Source: Nocardia mangyaensis
GTDB taxonomy: Bacteria > Actinomycetota > Actinomycetes > Mycobacteriales > Mycobacteriaceae
Length of the DNA stretch: 64,000 bases
NCBI RefSeq assembly: GCF_001886715.1
Contig: NZ_CP018082.1
Coordinates: 5,456,001-5,520,000 of the forward strand
Reading direction: 5' to 3'
Shown one piece after another: positions 17,554-25,730 of this stretch. The translations under genes were made by a program, and so were the position numbers. The notes beneath the pieces were generated by a model that saw only the letters and a program-made list of their open reading frames with translations, was not told where the DNA came from and searched no databases. Position 1 is the first letter of the stretch; each line of letters opens with the position of its first letter.

Positions 17554-18545
17554 TGCCGCGCGGTCGGCTGCGCGACCGCGGCATCGGGTCGATGGCCGGC
17601 TGGCGGCTGGTGACGCTGGTTCCGGTGCTCGGCCTGGTCTCGGCGGGCCTGTTCGCCGCCGCGGCGGTCTCACCGTTCGACCCGCTCGTCGGCTATCTCG
17701 GCGCACGCTACGAGACGACCAGCGCCGCCGATCGCGCGCTGCTCACCGAGCAACTCGATCTCGACGCCGCCTGGTATCAGCTCTATGGCCGATGGATCAC
17801 CGACGTGTTCACCGGCGATCTCGGTGTCTCGCGCAGCTTCGCCCAACCGGTGAGTGAGCTGCTCGCCCAGCGTATTCCGTGGACGATGCTGCTGGTGGTG
17901 GCCGGGATGACGATCGCCGTCGTGCTCGCGCTGAGCGTGGGCGTGTGGGCGGGGATGCACCGCGGCGGACTCGTGGACCGGGCCGTCGCCGCCACCTGCG
18001 TGGCGCTGCAGGGACTGCCGCCGTTCGTGGTGTCGCTCGCGGCGATCGGGCTGTTCGCGGTCGGGCTCGGCTGGCTGCCACCCGCCGGCCTCACCGATGC
18101 CGGGGCCGATGCGAGCCTCGGGCAGGTGGCGCGCCACCTCATCCTGCCCGCGGGCGCGCTGGCGGTCTCCCAGGTGCCGTGGTTGCTGCTGGCGGTGCGG
18201 GAATCGGTCTCGGCCCAGCGCGGTGAGGATTTCGTGGTCGGCGCGGTCACCCGTGGCATCGATGCCCCCACGATCACGCGCCGACACATCCTGCCGGCCT
18301 CGCTGGCCCCCTTCGTGACGATCCTCGGCGTCCGGTTGCCGGAGATCGTGGTCGGGGCGGTGCTGGTGGAGGAGATCTTCTCCTGGCCCGGGATCGCCGG
18401 GGCGTTCGTGCAGTCGGCCAAGGACCTCGACATGGCCCTGCTGGCCATCCTGACCGTCGGTACGACCTGCGCGGTGATGCTCGGTTCGCTGCTCGCCGAT
18501 GTCGCGGTGGCACTGCTGGATCCACGGGTGCGGGCCGATGGCTGA
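17553..18545 (+). CDS. ABC permease, OppB/NikB type
   Basis: A 330-residue inner-membrane permease of the dipeptide/nickel family. It has an N-terminal helix, then a long periplasmic loop (about residues 40-100) and the five-helix BPD_transp_1 core, including ARHLILPAGALAVSQVPW and the EAA-loop equivalent RRHILPASLAPFVTILGVRLPE. I chose GTG 17553 because it overlaps the upstream TAG (TAGTG); ATG 17592, 13 codons in, is an alternative. Its 3' end overlaps the second permease by eight bases. It should pair with that protein to form the channel. Confidence 0.87.
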   Translation: MPRGRLRDRGIGSMAGWRLVTLVPVLGLVSAGLFAAAAVSPFDPLVGYLGARYETTSAADRALLTEQLDLDAAWYQLYGRWITDVFTGDLGVSRSFAQPVSELLAQRIPWTMLLVVAGMTIAVVLALSVGVWAGMHRGGLVDRAVAATCVALQGLPPFVVSLAAIGLFAVGLGWLPPAGLTDAGADASLGQVARHLILPAGALAVSQVPWLLLAVRESVSAQRGEDFVVGAVTRGIDAPTITRRHILPASLAPFVTILGVRLPEIVVGAVLVEEIFSWPGIAGAFVQSAKDLDMALLAILTVGTTCAVMLGSLLADVAVALLDPRVRADG

Positions 18546-19359
18546 GCGGCGGTTGTCTCTCGCGCTGTCGGTGCTGATCGCGGTGCTCGCGTACGCGGTG
18601 CTCGTGCCGTGGTTCGGCGGCGCCGACGATCGGCTGACCGATTTCGCCGACGCACGCCAGGCGCCGTCGGGGCAGTGGTGGTTCGGCACCGACTCGGCGG
18701 GGCGCTCGCTGTTCGTGCGGATCGCGGCGGCGTTGCGGACCTCGCTGGTGGTGGCCGCGTGCGCCGCGGCCTTGTCGACGGTGCTCGGCGTGCTGGTGGG
18801 CGCGGTGTCGGCGCTGGCGGGCGGGTGGGTCGACCGGGTGCTGATGCGGATCGCCGACACCGCGAACGCGCTGCCGCATCTGCTGCTCGGCATCGTCATC
18901 GTGGCGCTGTTCCGGGGGAACGTGCTGGCGGTGGTGTTGTCGATCGGGCTCACCCACTGGGTGCAGGTCGCCCGGATCGTGCGCGCGGAAAGTCTGAGTC
19001 TGTGTGAGCGCGACTATGTTTCGGCCGCGGTGCTGGCCGGAGCGAGCCGCACGCACTTGTTCAGCCGGCATCTGCTGCCCGCGGTCGCCCCGCAGGCGTT
19101 GATCGCCGTGGTTCTGCTCCTGCCGCACGCGATCTGGCACGAGTCGACACTGTCGTTCCTCGGCTTCGGGCTGCCGCCCCACGAGCCCAGCCTCGGCACC
19201 CTGCTGGCGGAGGCCCGCACCTCGCTGCTGCTCGGCGGATGGTGGACGCTGGTCTTCCCCGCCGGGTTCCTGGTGGTGACCACCGTGGCGGTGGCCGTCG
19301 CCGGATCGTCGCTGCGGCGGCGGCTGCTGCCACCGAAACCCTCGAGGATGCCGCGATGA
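18538..19359 (+). CDS. ABC permease, OppC/NikC type
   Basis: A 273-residue partner permease. The N-terminal helix is followed by WWFGTDSAGRSLFVRI, the diagnostic OppC/NikC motif for the segment before the core, then five helices with the EAA loop AAVLAGASRTHLFSRHLLPA and a C-terminal helix. ATG 18538 overlaps the preceding stop (ATGGCTGA). Its TGA overlaps the ATG of the ATPase gene (ATGA). The five-gene order SBP-OppB-OppC-OppD-OppF is the standard one for this transporter family. Confidence 0.87.
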   Translation: MAERRLSLALSVLIAVLAYAVLVPWFGGADDRLTDFADARQAPSGQWWFGTDSAGRSLFVRIAAALRTSLVVAACAAALSTVLGVLVGAVSALAGGWVDRVLMRIADTANALPHLLLGIVIVALFRGNVLAVVLSIGLTHWVQVARIVRAESLSLCERDYVSAAVLAGASRTHLFSRHLLPAVAPQALIAVVLLLPHAIWHESTLSFLGFGLPPHEPSLGTLLAEARTSLLLGGWWTLVFPAGFLVVTTVAVAVAGSSLRRRLLPPKPSRMPR

Positions 19360-20237
19360 CGGGCCTGACCATCGACGCACTGACCGTCCGGATCCCGCTG
19401 CGCGGCGGTGCCGTAGTGCACGCGGCGACCGAGGTCTCCCTCGAGCTCGCGGCGGGCACGGTGACCGCGCTCGTCGGCGAATCCGGTTGCGGCAAGTCGA
19501 TCGTGGCGAGCACGGTGCTCGGCGTGCTGCCGGGCGAGGCCGTCACCACCGGGTCGGTGCGGCTCTCACTCGGTGATCGGACGATCGACGTGCTGGCCGG
19601 TGTCGAACCGTACCGGGGCCGCCACATCGCGCTCGTACCGCAGTCGCCGAGTACGCATTTCACGCCGGTCCGCACCATCGGCTCCCAATTGGCCGAGACG
19701 ATCGACGCGCTCGGCACCACACACACTCCCGGCGATCTCGTCGCGCGTGCCGGTCTCTCGGTGTCCGCGCTCGAGCTGTACCCGCACGAACTCTCCGGTG
19801 GAATGGCCCAGCGTGCGGCGGTGGCGGCCGCGCTGGCCGGCGATCCCGAGGTGATCGTCGCCGACGAACCGACCTCCGGGCTCGACCGCGACCGCACCGA
19901 CCAGGTCGGAAAGCTCCTGCGGACGTGCGCTGACGCCGGGGCGGCGGTGCTGCTGATCACGCACGACCTGGGCCACCTGCTGCGCGCCGACCTCGCCGAC
20001 ACCGTCGCGATCATGTACGCCTCGCGGCTGATGGAAGTGGGACCGGGGACCGAGGTACTGGCCGACCCGTGGCACGACTACACCCGCGATCTGCTCTCGG
20101 CGCTGCCCGAGCGTGGTCTGCGCCCACTCCCCCACCCACCGCGCGCCCTGACCGATCTGTCCGAGATCTGCCCCTATGCGGGCGGACCCACCACGCTGAT
20201 CCGCAAGGAACAGCGCATGATTCGAGTGAGGTCCTGA
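19356..20237 (+). CDS. ABC ATP-binding protein, OppD/NikD type
   Basis: A 293-residue ATPase subunit. Walker A GESGCGKSI is near residue 37, followed by Q-loop VPQSPSTHFTPV, signature LSGGMAQR, Walker B VIVADEPTSGLD and H-loop THDLGH. A short C-terminal oligopeptide-transporter tail includes a single Cys in EICPYAGG; the usual Cys cluster of OppD/DppD [4Fe-4S]-type tails is incomplete. ATG 19356 overlaps the upstream TGA. The final Lys-Glu-Gln-Arg-rich tail ends in TGATG, overlapping the second ATPase gene. Confidence 0.88.
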   Translation: MTGLTIDALTVRIPLRGGAVVHAATEVSLELAAGTVTALVGESGCGKSIVASTVLGVLPGEAVTTGSVRLSLGDRTIDVLAGVEPYRGRHIALVPQSPSTHFTPVRTIGSQLAETIDALGTTHTPGDLVARAGLSVSALELYPHELSGGMAQRAAVAAALAGDPEVIVADEPTSGLDRDRTDQVGKLLRTCADAGAAVLLITHDLGHLLRADLADTVAIMYASRLMEVGPGTEVLADPWHDYTRDLLSALPERGLRPLPHPPRALTDLSEICPYAGGPTTLIRKEQRMIRVRS

Positions 20238-20881
20238 TGCTCGTCGCCGAGGCACTCACCGTCGGCCACCGACCCGATCGGCCCATCGTGCGGGACGTCG
20301 ATCTGCGGGTCGCCCCCGGCGAGATCATCGGCGTCACCGGCGAATCCGGTTCGGGGAAGACAACTCTCGCCCGCACGCTCGCCGGACTGCTCACCCCGAC
20401 CGCCGGCCGGGTCACCGTCGACGGGAAGTCACCGCGTCAGGCGCGCGGCGAGATCGCCATGGTCTTCCAATCCCCCCGCACCGCGACGAATCCCCAGTTC
20501 ACCCTCGCCCAGATCATCGCCGAACCCGCCCGCATCCGCCGCACCCCCACCCCCGACCTCACCGCCCTGGCCGGCACCGTCGGCCTCACCCCCGACCTCC
20601 TCACCCGCCGCCCACACGCCCTCAGCGACGGCCAGCTCCAACGCGCCTGCCTGGCCCGAGCCCTGGCCCAGAACCCCCGCTACCTGATCCTCGACGAACC
20701 CACCGCCATGCTCGACGCCGCCACCACCGCCACCATCATCCACCTCGTCGCATCCCGAGCCGCACAGCACACCGGCGTCCTGCTCATCAGCCACGACACC
20801 CCCCTGCTGGAGGTGGCCTGCACCCGCATCGCCACCGTCCACGCGGGCACCCTGACCCCGCACGAGGTATCTCCGCGATGA
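20237..20881 (+). CDS. ABC ATP-binding protein, OppF/NikE type (short form)
   Basis: A compact 214-residue ATPase with Walker A GESGSGKTT (about residues 37-45), Q-loop FQSPRTATNPQFT, an atypical signature LSDGQLQR in place of LSGGQ, Walker B LILDEPTAMLD and H-loop SHDTPL. The C-terminal oligopeptide domain of typical OppF is absent. ATG 20237 overlaps the preceding stop. Codons in the second half are strongly biased to C-ending triplets. It completes the importer. A 37-codon frame overlapping its stop (ATG 20878) runs into the next gene's antisense and is probably not real. Confidence 0.87.
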   Translation: MLVAEALTVGHRPDRPIVRDVDLRVAPGEIIGVTGESGSGKTTLARTLAGLLTPTAGRVTVDGKSPRQARGEIAMVFQSPRTATNPQFTLAQIIAEPARIRRTPTPDLTALAGTVGLTPDLLTRRPHALSDGQLQRACLARALAQNPRYLILDEPTAMLDAATTATIIHLVASRAAQHTGVLLISHDTPLLEVACTRIATVHAGTLTPHEVSPR

Positions 20882-20954
20882 GCACGCACCGCTCAGCCTC
20901 AGCGCGGGGGTCTGTCTCGGACCTGTCGCGGCGACTGGGGCTGCTCGCCGGTGG

Positions 20955-22166
20955 TCAGCCCGCGAGGCGGATTCGCAGGGTTTCGTAGGTGGGGATGAAA
21001 ACCTTGCGGCGGTAGCGGCGTTCGACGATCTGCCAGGGGCGACCGTCGGCGGTGAGGGCGGCCAGCAGGGCGGTGAGTTCGGAGTGGACGAGCTGGGCAC
21101 CCAGGCACAGGTGGCGGCCACCGCCGAACCAGAGTTGGCGGGTCTCGGGGACGTAGTCGCGGTGGATGGCGAAGTCGCCGACGGCGTTGTTGATCGTCCA
21201 GGTGAGGATCTTGACGTGTTCGCCCGCGCGCAGATCACGGTCGGCGACGCGCACATCGGCGATGACCGAGCGACCGACCAGGTAGGCGGGACTGGTCACC
21301 CGCAGGGTCTCGCGCACCGCGTCGGGCAGCCGGTCCGGCGCGGCGAGCAGGGCGCGGTGCTCACCGGTGTCGTGCATGATCGCGACCATCCTGGTCATGG
21401 CGCTGGCGAGAGTGTCGGTGCCCGCCACCGCCATCAGGATGGCCAGCCCGGCCGCGTGCTCGACCTCGAGACCGAGTTCCCGGCAGCGACCGAGCGTGGT
21501 GTCGGGATCGGCGCGCGCGTAAGCGGTGGGGACATTGACGGCGAGCCGGGTGGCCAGCTCGCGGGCGCGCGCCACCGCCACCGGGTCGAGGGTGGTTGAC
21601 GCCATGGTGCCGAATCCGAGGTTGACGAGCTCCTCGACGTGATGGAACAGCCGCAGGAACAGCGTGTCCTGATCGTCGGTGTGGTCGCCGCCGATGGCCG
21701 CGGCGATGTCCTCGGGACGCATGCCGACCAGGTCGGACACGCTGCGCCCGACCAGGATCTGGGCGCGGGCGGCGATGTCGACGGTCTCGCCCGCCGCGAG
21801 CCGTTCGCGCAGGTCACGCAGGTCGGGACCGATGACGCGCTCGACCAGGGCGTCGGTGTGGGCGAGGGTGAACAGGTCACGCACCTTGGTCCGCAATTCG
21901 GTGTGGCCCGGACCTTCGAACAGGTCTTCGACCCAGTCGCCGATCACCTGCGCCCACCAGTGCCCGGCCGCGCCCTCGGAGACGATGCTGAAGTGCGTGC
22001 TGTCGTTGTAGATCTGACGCGCGACCAGCGGATCCGCCACGAACCAGCCGAGTGTGGGGACCTTGCGGATCGGCCGCGCGACCCGCCCCAGCAGCAGTAA
22101 TCCGGGCAACCACGGTTGACCTGCGGCGAGTAAGGTGAGTTCATGGCGTCGGGCAGCACTCCACAC
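20955..22166 (-). CDS. Cytochrome P450
   Basis: A 403-residue soluble-type P450 monooxygenase. The heme motif FGGGRHLCLG places the axial Cys at about residue 354; the K-helix ExxR is RETLRVTSP and the I-helix oxygen-activation motif is AVAGTDTLASAM. I chose GTG 22166 because a -10-like TAGATT (22175-22180) with TTCACT 17 bases further upstream predicts a transcript starting at or just before this codon; the open frame to ATG 22250 would leave almost no room for the divergent promoter. It is divergent from, and probably functionally linked to, the ketosynthase operon. Substrate unknown; an alkyl chain oxidation is plausible. Confidence 0.85.
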   Translation of the reverse strand: MWSAARRHELTLLAAGQPWLPGLLLLGRVARPIRKVPTLGWFVADPLVARQIYNDSTHFSIVSEGAAGHWWAQVIGDWVEDLFEGPGHTELRTKVRDLFTLAHTDALVERVIGPDLRDLRERLAAGETVDIAARAQILVGRSVSDLVGMRPEDIAAAIGGDHTDDQDTLFLRLFHHVEELVNLGFGTMASTTLDPVAVARARELATRLAVNVPTAYARADPDTTLGRCRELGLEVEHAAGLAILMAVAGTDTLASAMTRMVAIMHDTGEHRALLAAPDRLPDAVRETLRVTSPAYLVGRSVIADVRVADRDLRAGEHVKILTWTINNAVGDFAIHRDYVPETRQLWFGGGRHLCLGAQLVHSELTALLAALTADGRPWQIVERRYRRKVFIPTYETLRIRLAG

Positions 22167-22174
22167 CCCGGCAC

Positions 22175-22203
22175 AATCTAGTTGACCTGGCCCGATTAGT
22201 GAA
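22175..22203 (-). promoter_or_regulatory. Predicted promoter giving a leaderless P450 transcript
   Basis: On the minus strand TTCACT (22198-22203) and TAGATT (22175-22180) are separated by 17 bases; eight bases separate the -10 from the GTG start of the P450. The spacing fits a leaderless mRNA. Confidence 0.5.
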
Positions 22204-22276
22204 GGTCTGCGACTAGGATCGACGGGATGCGCGGATGGCGGACTGAGCATCCCGCGATATCCGGAAGTGACGAAGT

Positions 22277-23302
22277 ATGAGATCGACTATCGAAGCCGTC
22301 GGGGCCTACCTGCCCAGCCGCGAGGTGACCACGGCCGACCTGCTGGGTCAGCTGGCGGTGGACACACCGCTGGATCTGGAGAAGGTCAGCGGGGTGCGGG
22401 CGCGGCGAGTACGCGGCGTCGACGAGGACTCGTTCACCCTCGCGCTGGCCGCCGCCAGGAGCGCGCTGGCCAACTCCCGCTACACCGCCGCCGACCTGGA
22501 TGTGATCATCTCCTGCTCGATCACCCGCACCCGCGGCGCGGATTTCTGTCTGGAGCCCTCGTTCGCGCTGATGCTGCGCACCACGCTCGGCGCCACCCGA
22601 GCCATCCACTTCGACGTCTCCAATGCCTGCGCGGGCATGATGACCGGAGTCCTGCTGCTGGATCGGATGATCCGTGCCGGCGCGGTGCGCCGCGGCCTGG
22701 TGGTCTCGGGCGAGTGCATCACGCCGATCTCCGACACCGCGGTGCGCGAGATCTCGCAGAAGTACGACCCGCAGTTCGCCTCGCTGACCGTCGGTGACGC
22801 GGGCGCCGCGGTCGTGCTCGACGGCACCGACGGGCCCGGCCTCGACTATGTGGAACTCAACACCAGCGCGGCCTTCGCGAAGCTGTGCCTCGGCATGCCG
22901 AGCGACCAGGGACCGGGCGTGGCGCTCTACACCGACAACCGGGCCATGCACAACGAGTCGCGCTATCTGCTGTGGACCTCGCGCCAGCAGGAATTCCTCA
23001 CCGGCCGCGGTTCCCGCTTCGCCGACGAGGGCTACGACTACCTCATCCACCACCAATTCAGTGGCCCCGCGGTGGAATTGATCGACAAGATCGCCGAGCG
23101 GGAATTCGACGCTCCGATGCCGCCCAAGCTGGCGGTGTTGGACAGGTACGGCAACACCGCCTCCACCTCGCACTTCGTGGTGCTGCACGACGCGCTCTCG
23201 CGCGGACTGCTCGCGCCGGGGTCGCGCGTACTGCTGGTTCCGGCGGCCTCCGGGGTGGTCGCCGGGTTCTTGTCGGTGACAATCGGCGATCTTCGGGTAT
23301 AG
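22277..23302 (+). CDS. OleA-like thiolase-fold 3-oxoacyl synthase (KAS III family), catalytic subunit
   Basis: A 341-residue ketosynthase with a complete Cys-His-Asn triad: Cys118 in DVSNACAGMM, His259 in LIHHQF and Asn293 in YGNTAST. The segment CLEPSFAL (Glu93) resembles the glutamate motif (LEPS) that distinguishes OleA, which condenses two fatty acyl groups head-to-head, from FabH. It heads a tightly packed operon with a second thiolase-fold gene 6 bases downstream, a small membrane protein, a glycosyltransferase and an OleC-like adenylating enzyme. I infer formation of a long-chain beta-keto acid. Start ATG 22277 has a GGAAG site. Exact chain lengths and whether it works as a heterodimer are unknown. 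Confidence 0.83.
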   Translation: MRSTIEAVGAYLPSREVTTADLLGQLAVDTPLDLEKVSGVRARRVRGVDEDSFTLALAAARSALANSRYTAADLDVIISCSITRTRGADFCLEPSFALMLRTTLGATRAIHFDVSNACAGMMTGVLLLDRMIRAGAVRRGLVVSGECITPISDTAVREISQKYDPQFASLTVGDAGAAVVLDGTDGPGLDYVELNTSAAFAKLCLGMPSDQGPGVALYTDNRAMHNESRYLLWTSRQQEFLTGRGSRFADEGYDYLIHHQFSGPAVELIDKIAEREFDAPMPPKLAVLDRYGNTASTSHFVVLHDALSRGLLAPGSRVLLVPAASGVVAGFLSVTIGDLRV

Positions 23303-23308
23303 GACAGT

Positions 23309-24175
23309 ATGGGAATCATCATTTCTTCGGCCGTCACGCACACCGGCGGAGTCAGCTCGGTGGGACAGGCGGCCGATGCCGCGCGTGAGGCGCTGACCGG
23401 TGCGGGCTGTCCGCCCGAGCAGGTCGACGCCCTGATCAACGTCGGTGTATACCGCGACGCGAACCTGGTCGAACCGGCCGTGGCCGCGCTCATCCAGCAG
23501 GCCGCCGGGATCGGCCTCGACTATCGGCCCGGCGATGTGCCGTGCCTGTCGTTCGACCTGATGAACGGGGCGTGTGGACTGGTGAACGCCGTCGGCGTCG
23601 CCGCCTCGTTGCTGGCCGATCTGCCCGCCGGGCACGTGGTCGTGGTCTCCGGTGACGCGCATCCGTCGATGCGGGCCGATGCGGAGTTCGCGTTCGAACC
23701 TGTCGGCGCGGCGCTGGTCCTGGAGAACTCCGCCGAGGCGGCCGGATTCGGTGGCGTGCACGTGAGCGCCGGTGACACACTGCCCGATCCACAGGGTTAC
23801 GTCACCCTGTCGGAGATGGGCGCCGAGGGTCGGTCCGCGCTGACGGTCGAACTCGCCACCAGCACCGCCGAACTGGTCGAGCACGCCGCCACCGCGGGCC
23901 GGGAGGCCCTGGCGGCCGACCACATCGACGCCACGCGTGCGGTACTGGTGTGTGGCAAGCCGACCGAGGACTTCGCCACCGAACTGGCCGCCGAACTCGG
24001 CATCGCCGTCTTCGTCACCGACGAATTCACCGGCGACGCACACACTTCCGCACTCACCGCGGCCTATGTCGCGGCCCGCGATGCCGGCCTGGCCGATCGC
24101 CCCCTGCTGTTCGTCGCCGCCGACGGAGGACCCACCGCCGCCGCGGTGACCTATCGCGGGCCGGGTGTGGCATGA
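23309..24175 (+). CDS. OleA-like partner ketosynthase with degenerate active site
   Basis: A 288-residue thiolase-fold protein. It keeps a Cys (Cys89 in LMNGACGLVNA) and an OleA-type glutamate segment VEPAVAAL (Glu55), but the region that should carry the catalytic His reads CGKPTEDF and the GNTAS loop reads GDAHTSA, so His and Asn of the triad are lost or moved. It is shorter than the upstream synthase by about 50 residues. Its placement six bases after the intact synthase suggests a non-identical dimer partner, as described for NltA/NltB in nocardiolactone formation. Start ATG 23309; its TGA overlaps the next ATG. Confidence 0.75.
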   Translation: MGIIISSAVTHTGGVSSVGQAADAAREALTGAGCPPEQVDALINVGVYRDANLVEPAVAALIQQAAGIGLDYRPGDVPCLSFDLMNGACGLVNAVGVAASLLADLPAGHVVVVSGDAHPSMRADAEFAFEPVGAALVLENSAEAAGFGGVHVSAGDTLPDPQGYVTLSEMGAEGRSALTVELATSTAELVEHAATAGREALAADHIDATRAVLVCGKPTEDFATELAAELGIAVFVTDEFTGDAHTSALTAAYVAARDAGLADRPLLFVAADGGPTAAAVTYRGPGVA

Positions 24176-24570
24176 CCGGGGCGCACCGACCGAGGCGCGC
24201 CACACCCGCGCGCGAGGGCAGCGCGCGGGAGGCGTGGGCAGCCCGGATTCAGCACGGCGAGCAGCCGCGACACCGCGCGATCGGCACCACACCCCCCGCG
24301 CCGGGCCGATCGACCGTCCTGGCCCTGCGCTCGATTCCGGTGCTGGGCTGGGCTTTTTTGCTGCTCGGTGTCGTGCGTCCGTTCCGGTCGAAGCCGCTGC
24401 GCGCGATCTTCTGGATCGACGCGTTCCTGAGCATCGTGGTGCACGCGGCGCAGATTCCGGTCGCCCGCCGCGAGGCCGCCAAGCGCGGGATCGCACCCGG
24501 GCGGACCGCGGTGATGACCATGGTGTTCGGGGCGACCTGGTGGAAGACACTGGGTGAGGACGAGCGGTGA
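24172..24570 (+). CDS. Small membrane-associated protein in the ketosynthase operon
   Basis: Unrecognised 132-residue protein. The first ~45 residues are basic, Pro/Arg-rich and probably disordered; then two hydrophobic segments (SIPVLGWAFLLLGVV and AIFWIDAFLSIVVHAAQI) flank a short basic linker, and the C-terminus contains TAVMTMVFGATWWKTLGEDER. ATG 24172 overlaps the ketosynthase stop (ATGA) and its own TGA overlaps a GTG (GTGA). Topology suggests two membrane helices with a cytosolic N-terminus. A role as membrane anchor or helper for the lipid pathway is only inference from position. Confidence 0.7.
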   Translation: MTGAHRPRRATPAREGSAREAWAARIQHGEQPRHRAIGTTPPAPGRSTVLALRSIPVLGWAFLLLGVVRPFRSKPLRAIFWIDAFLSIVVHAAQIPVARREAAKRGIAPGRTAVMTMVFGATWWKTLGEDER

Positions 24571-24798
24571 ATCCGGTTCTGCCCGACGCCGGGTCGGGGA
24601 CGGCACGGAGCGGCCGGGCCGACACCGCGGCGCGTGGCGATCGTCGGTCACGCACACCCCGCACCTCCGAAGCACGGCACCCACTGGCAACAGCAGGTCG
24701 GCGGGCACATCGACCGCGGCGCGCTCGGCCGGCGCCATGACGCGGCGACCTTCCGCGCGGTCGGCCGGGTGCACTCGCGGGGCGTGGTGACGCGATGA
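24567..24798 (+). pseudogene. Frameshifted or two-part small gene, His-rich C-terminal half
   Basis: Between the membrane protein and the glycosyltransferase, coding-type codon use (G/C third bases) is in the frame of GTG 24567 up to about 24632, then switches to the frame of GTG 24634, which runs to a TGA at 24796-24798. The first part overlaps the upstream stop (GTGA) and the second overlaps the next ATG (ATGA), exactly as the real genes here do. The second part (54 codons) encodes HAHPAPPKHGTHWQQQ with several His. Either one gene of about 76 codons has a +1 frameshift near 24632 (or a sequencing error), or a 54-codon gene is intact. No family recognised. Confidence 0.4.
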
Positions 24799-25550
24799 CC
24801 AATGCACTGTGGGTGGTGATTCCCGCCTTCGACGAGGAGCACGGCATCGGTGCGACACTGGCTGCCCTTGCCGCACAACGGGATACCGACTTCGCCGTCG
24901 TCGTGGTCGACAACAACTCGTCGGACCGCACCGTCGAGGTCGTCCGTACCTTCGCTGCCGAGCATCCGGTGCCGCCGATCGCGGTGATCACCGAGCAGCA
25001 GAAGGGCACCGGGGCCGCCGCCGACACCGGTATGCGACACGCCATCACCCAGGGCGCCACGTGGGTGGCGCGCACCGACGCGGACTGCCTGCCCGCGCCG
25101 GAATGGACGCAGCGGATCAAGGCGGGCTTCGACTCGGGGCTGCGGCTGGTGAGCGGGCAGTTGATTCCGCGGACCGACGAAGGGGTTTCGTGGCTCGACC
25201 GCACCATCATCCGGGTCGCATTGGAGGTGGCGTCGATCTTCGGGAAGGTGCGCTCGGGCAATCGGGGCCCGAAGTATCTGGGACCCTATGTGATGACGCC
25301 GGGCTGCAATATGGCGATCACGGCCGAGCTCTATCTCGCCGCAGGGGGTTTCCCGCGCACGGCCATCGAGGATCTGCACGAGGACCGTGCGCTGGTCAAC
25401 GCGGTGCGCACGATCACCACCGACTACGGGTTGCGCAGGGATGTGCGCGTATACGGGTCGAATCGCCGGGTCCGCGCCTGGGGCATTCGTAAGACACTGG
25501 CCTGGTATGCCGATCACCGGTACCGACCCGAGGTGGTCGATATCCGGTGA
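24795..25550 (+). CDS. Family 2 glycosyltransferase (GT-A fold)
   Basis: A 251-residue cytosolic GT2 enzyme. The N-terminal VVIPAFDEEHGI and VVVVDNNSSDRT are the nucleotide-binding segments, TDADC (within VARTDADCLP) is the metal-binding DxD, and AIEDLHEDRAL supplies the acidic catalytic region. No transmembrane helices are visible, unlike dolichol-type GT2 enzymes. ATG 24795 overlaps an upstream TGA. Its place between ketosynthases and the adenylating enzyme suggests it glycosylates the lipid product, though sugar and acceptor are unknown. Downstream to the ligase lies a 180-base gap. Confidence 0.82.
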   Translation: MTNALWVVIPAFDEEHGIGATLAALAAQRDTDFAVVVVDNNSSDRTVEVVRTFAAEHPVPPIAVITEQQKGTGAAADTGMRHAITQGATWVARTDADCLPAPEWTQRIKAGFDSGLRLVSGQLIPRTDEGVSWLDRTIIRVALEVASIFGKVRSGNRGPKYLGPYVMTPGCNMAITAELYLAAGGFPRTAIEDLHEDRALVNAVRTITTDYGLRRDVRVYGSNRRVRAWGIRKTLAWYADHRYRPEVVDIR

Positions 25551-25730
25551 GTTCGCCACTACCGTTGCCACTGACGCCGACCGCCTTGCCCAGGTCAGTA
25601 CCGAGGGTGTCCATCGAGCCACCCGGATGATCGCGGCCACCATCACCACCATCCCGCCGATGGCGATTCGTGACTGTCGTGGCGGTGACCACACAGTCGG
25701 TCGGATCGCCGACTTCCGAGGAGCCAGCCG
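25551..25730 (+). other. Gap with a possible gene remnant before the ligase
   Basis: No convincing gene. One frame shows coding-like composition and ends at a TGA (25732-25734) that overlaps the ligase ATG, with a possible short start at ATG 25627 (35 codons, RIADFRGASR at the end). It may be a remnant of a deleted gene or a leader peptide. Confidence 0.25.

Noticed and set aside
20878..20988. 37-codon frame overlapping the ATPase stop (ATGA), possibly a sixth transporter gene
   Set aside because: Ends inside the P450 3' end with no recognisable sequence; the overlap alone is not enough.
22196..25261. 1021-codon minus-strand frame over the ketosynthase genes
   Set aside because: Arg/Gly/Ala-rich composition with no domain; antisense to well-supported genes.
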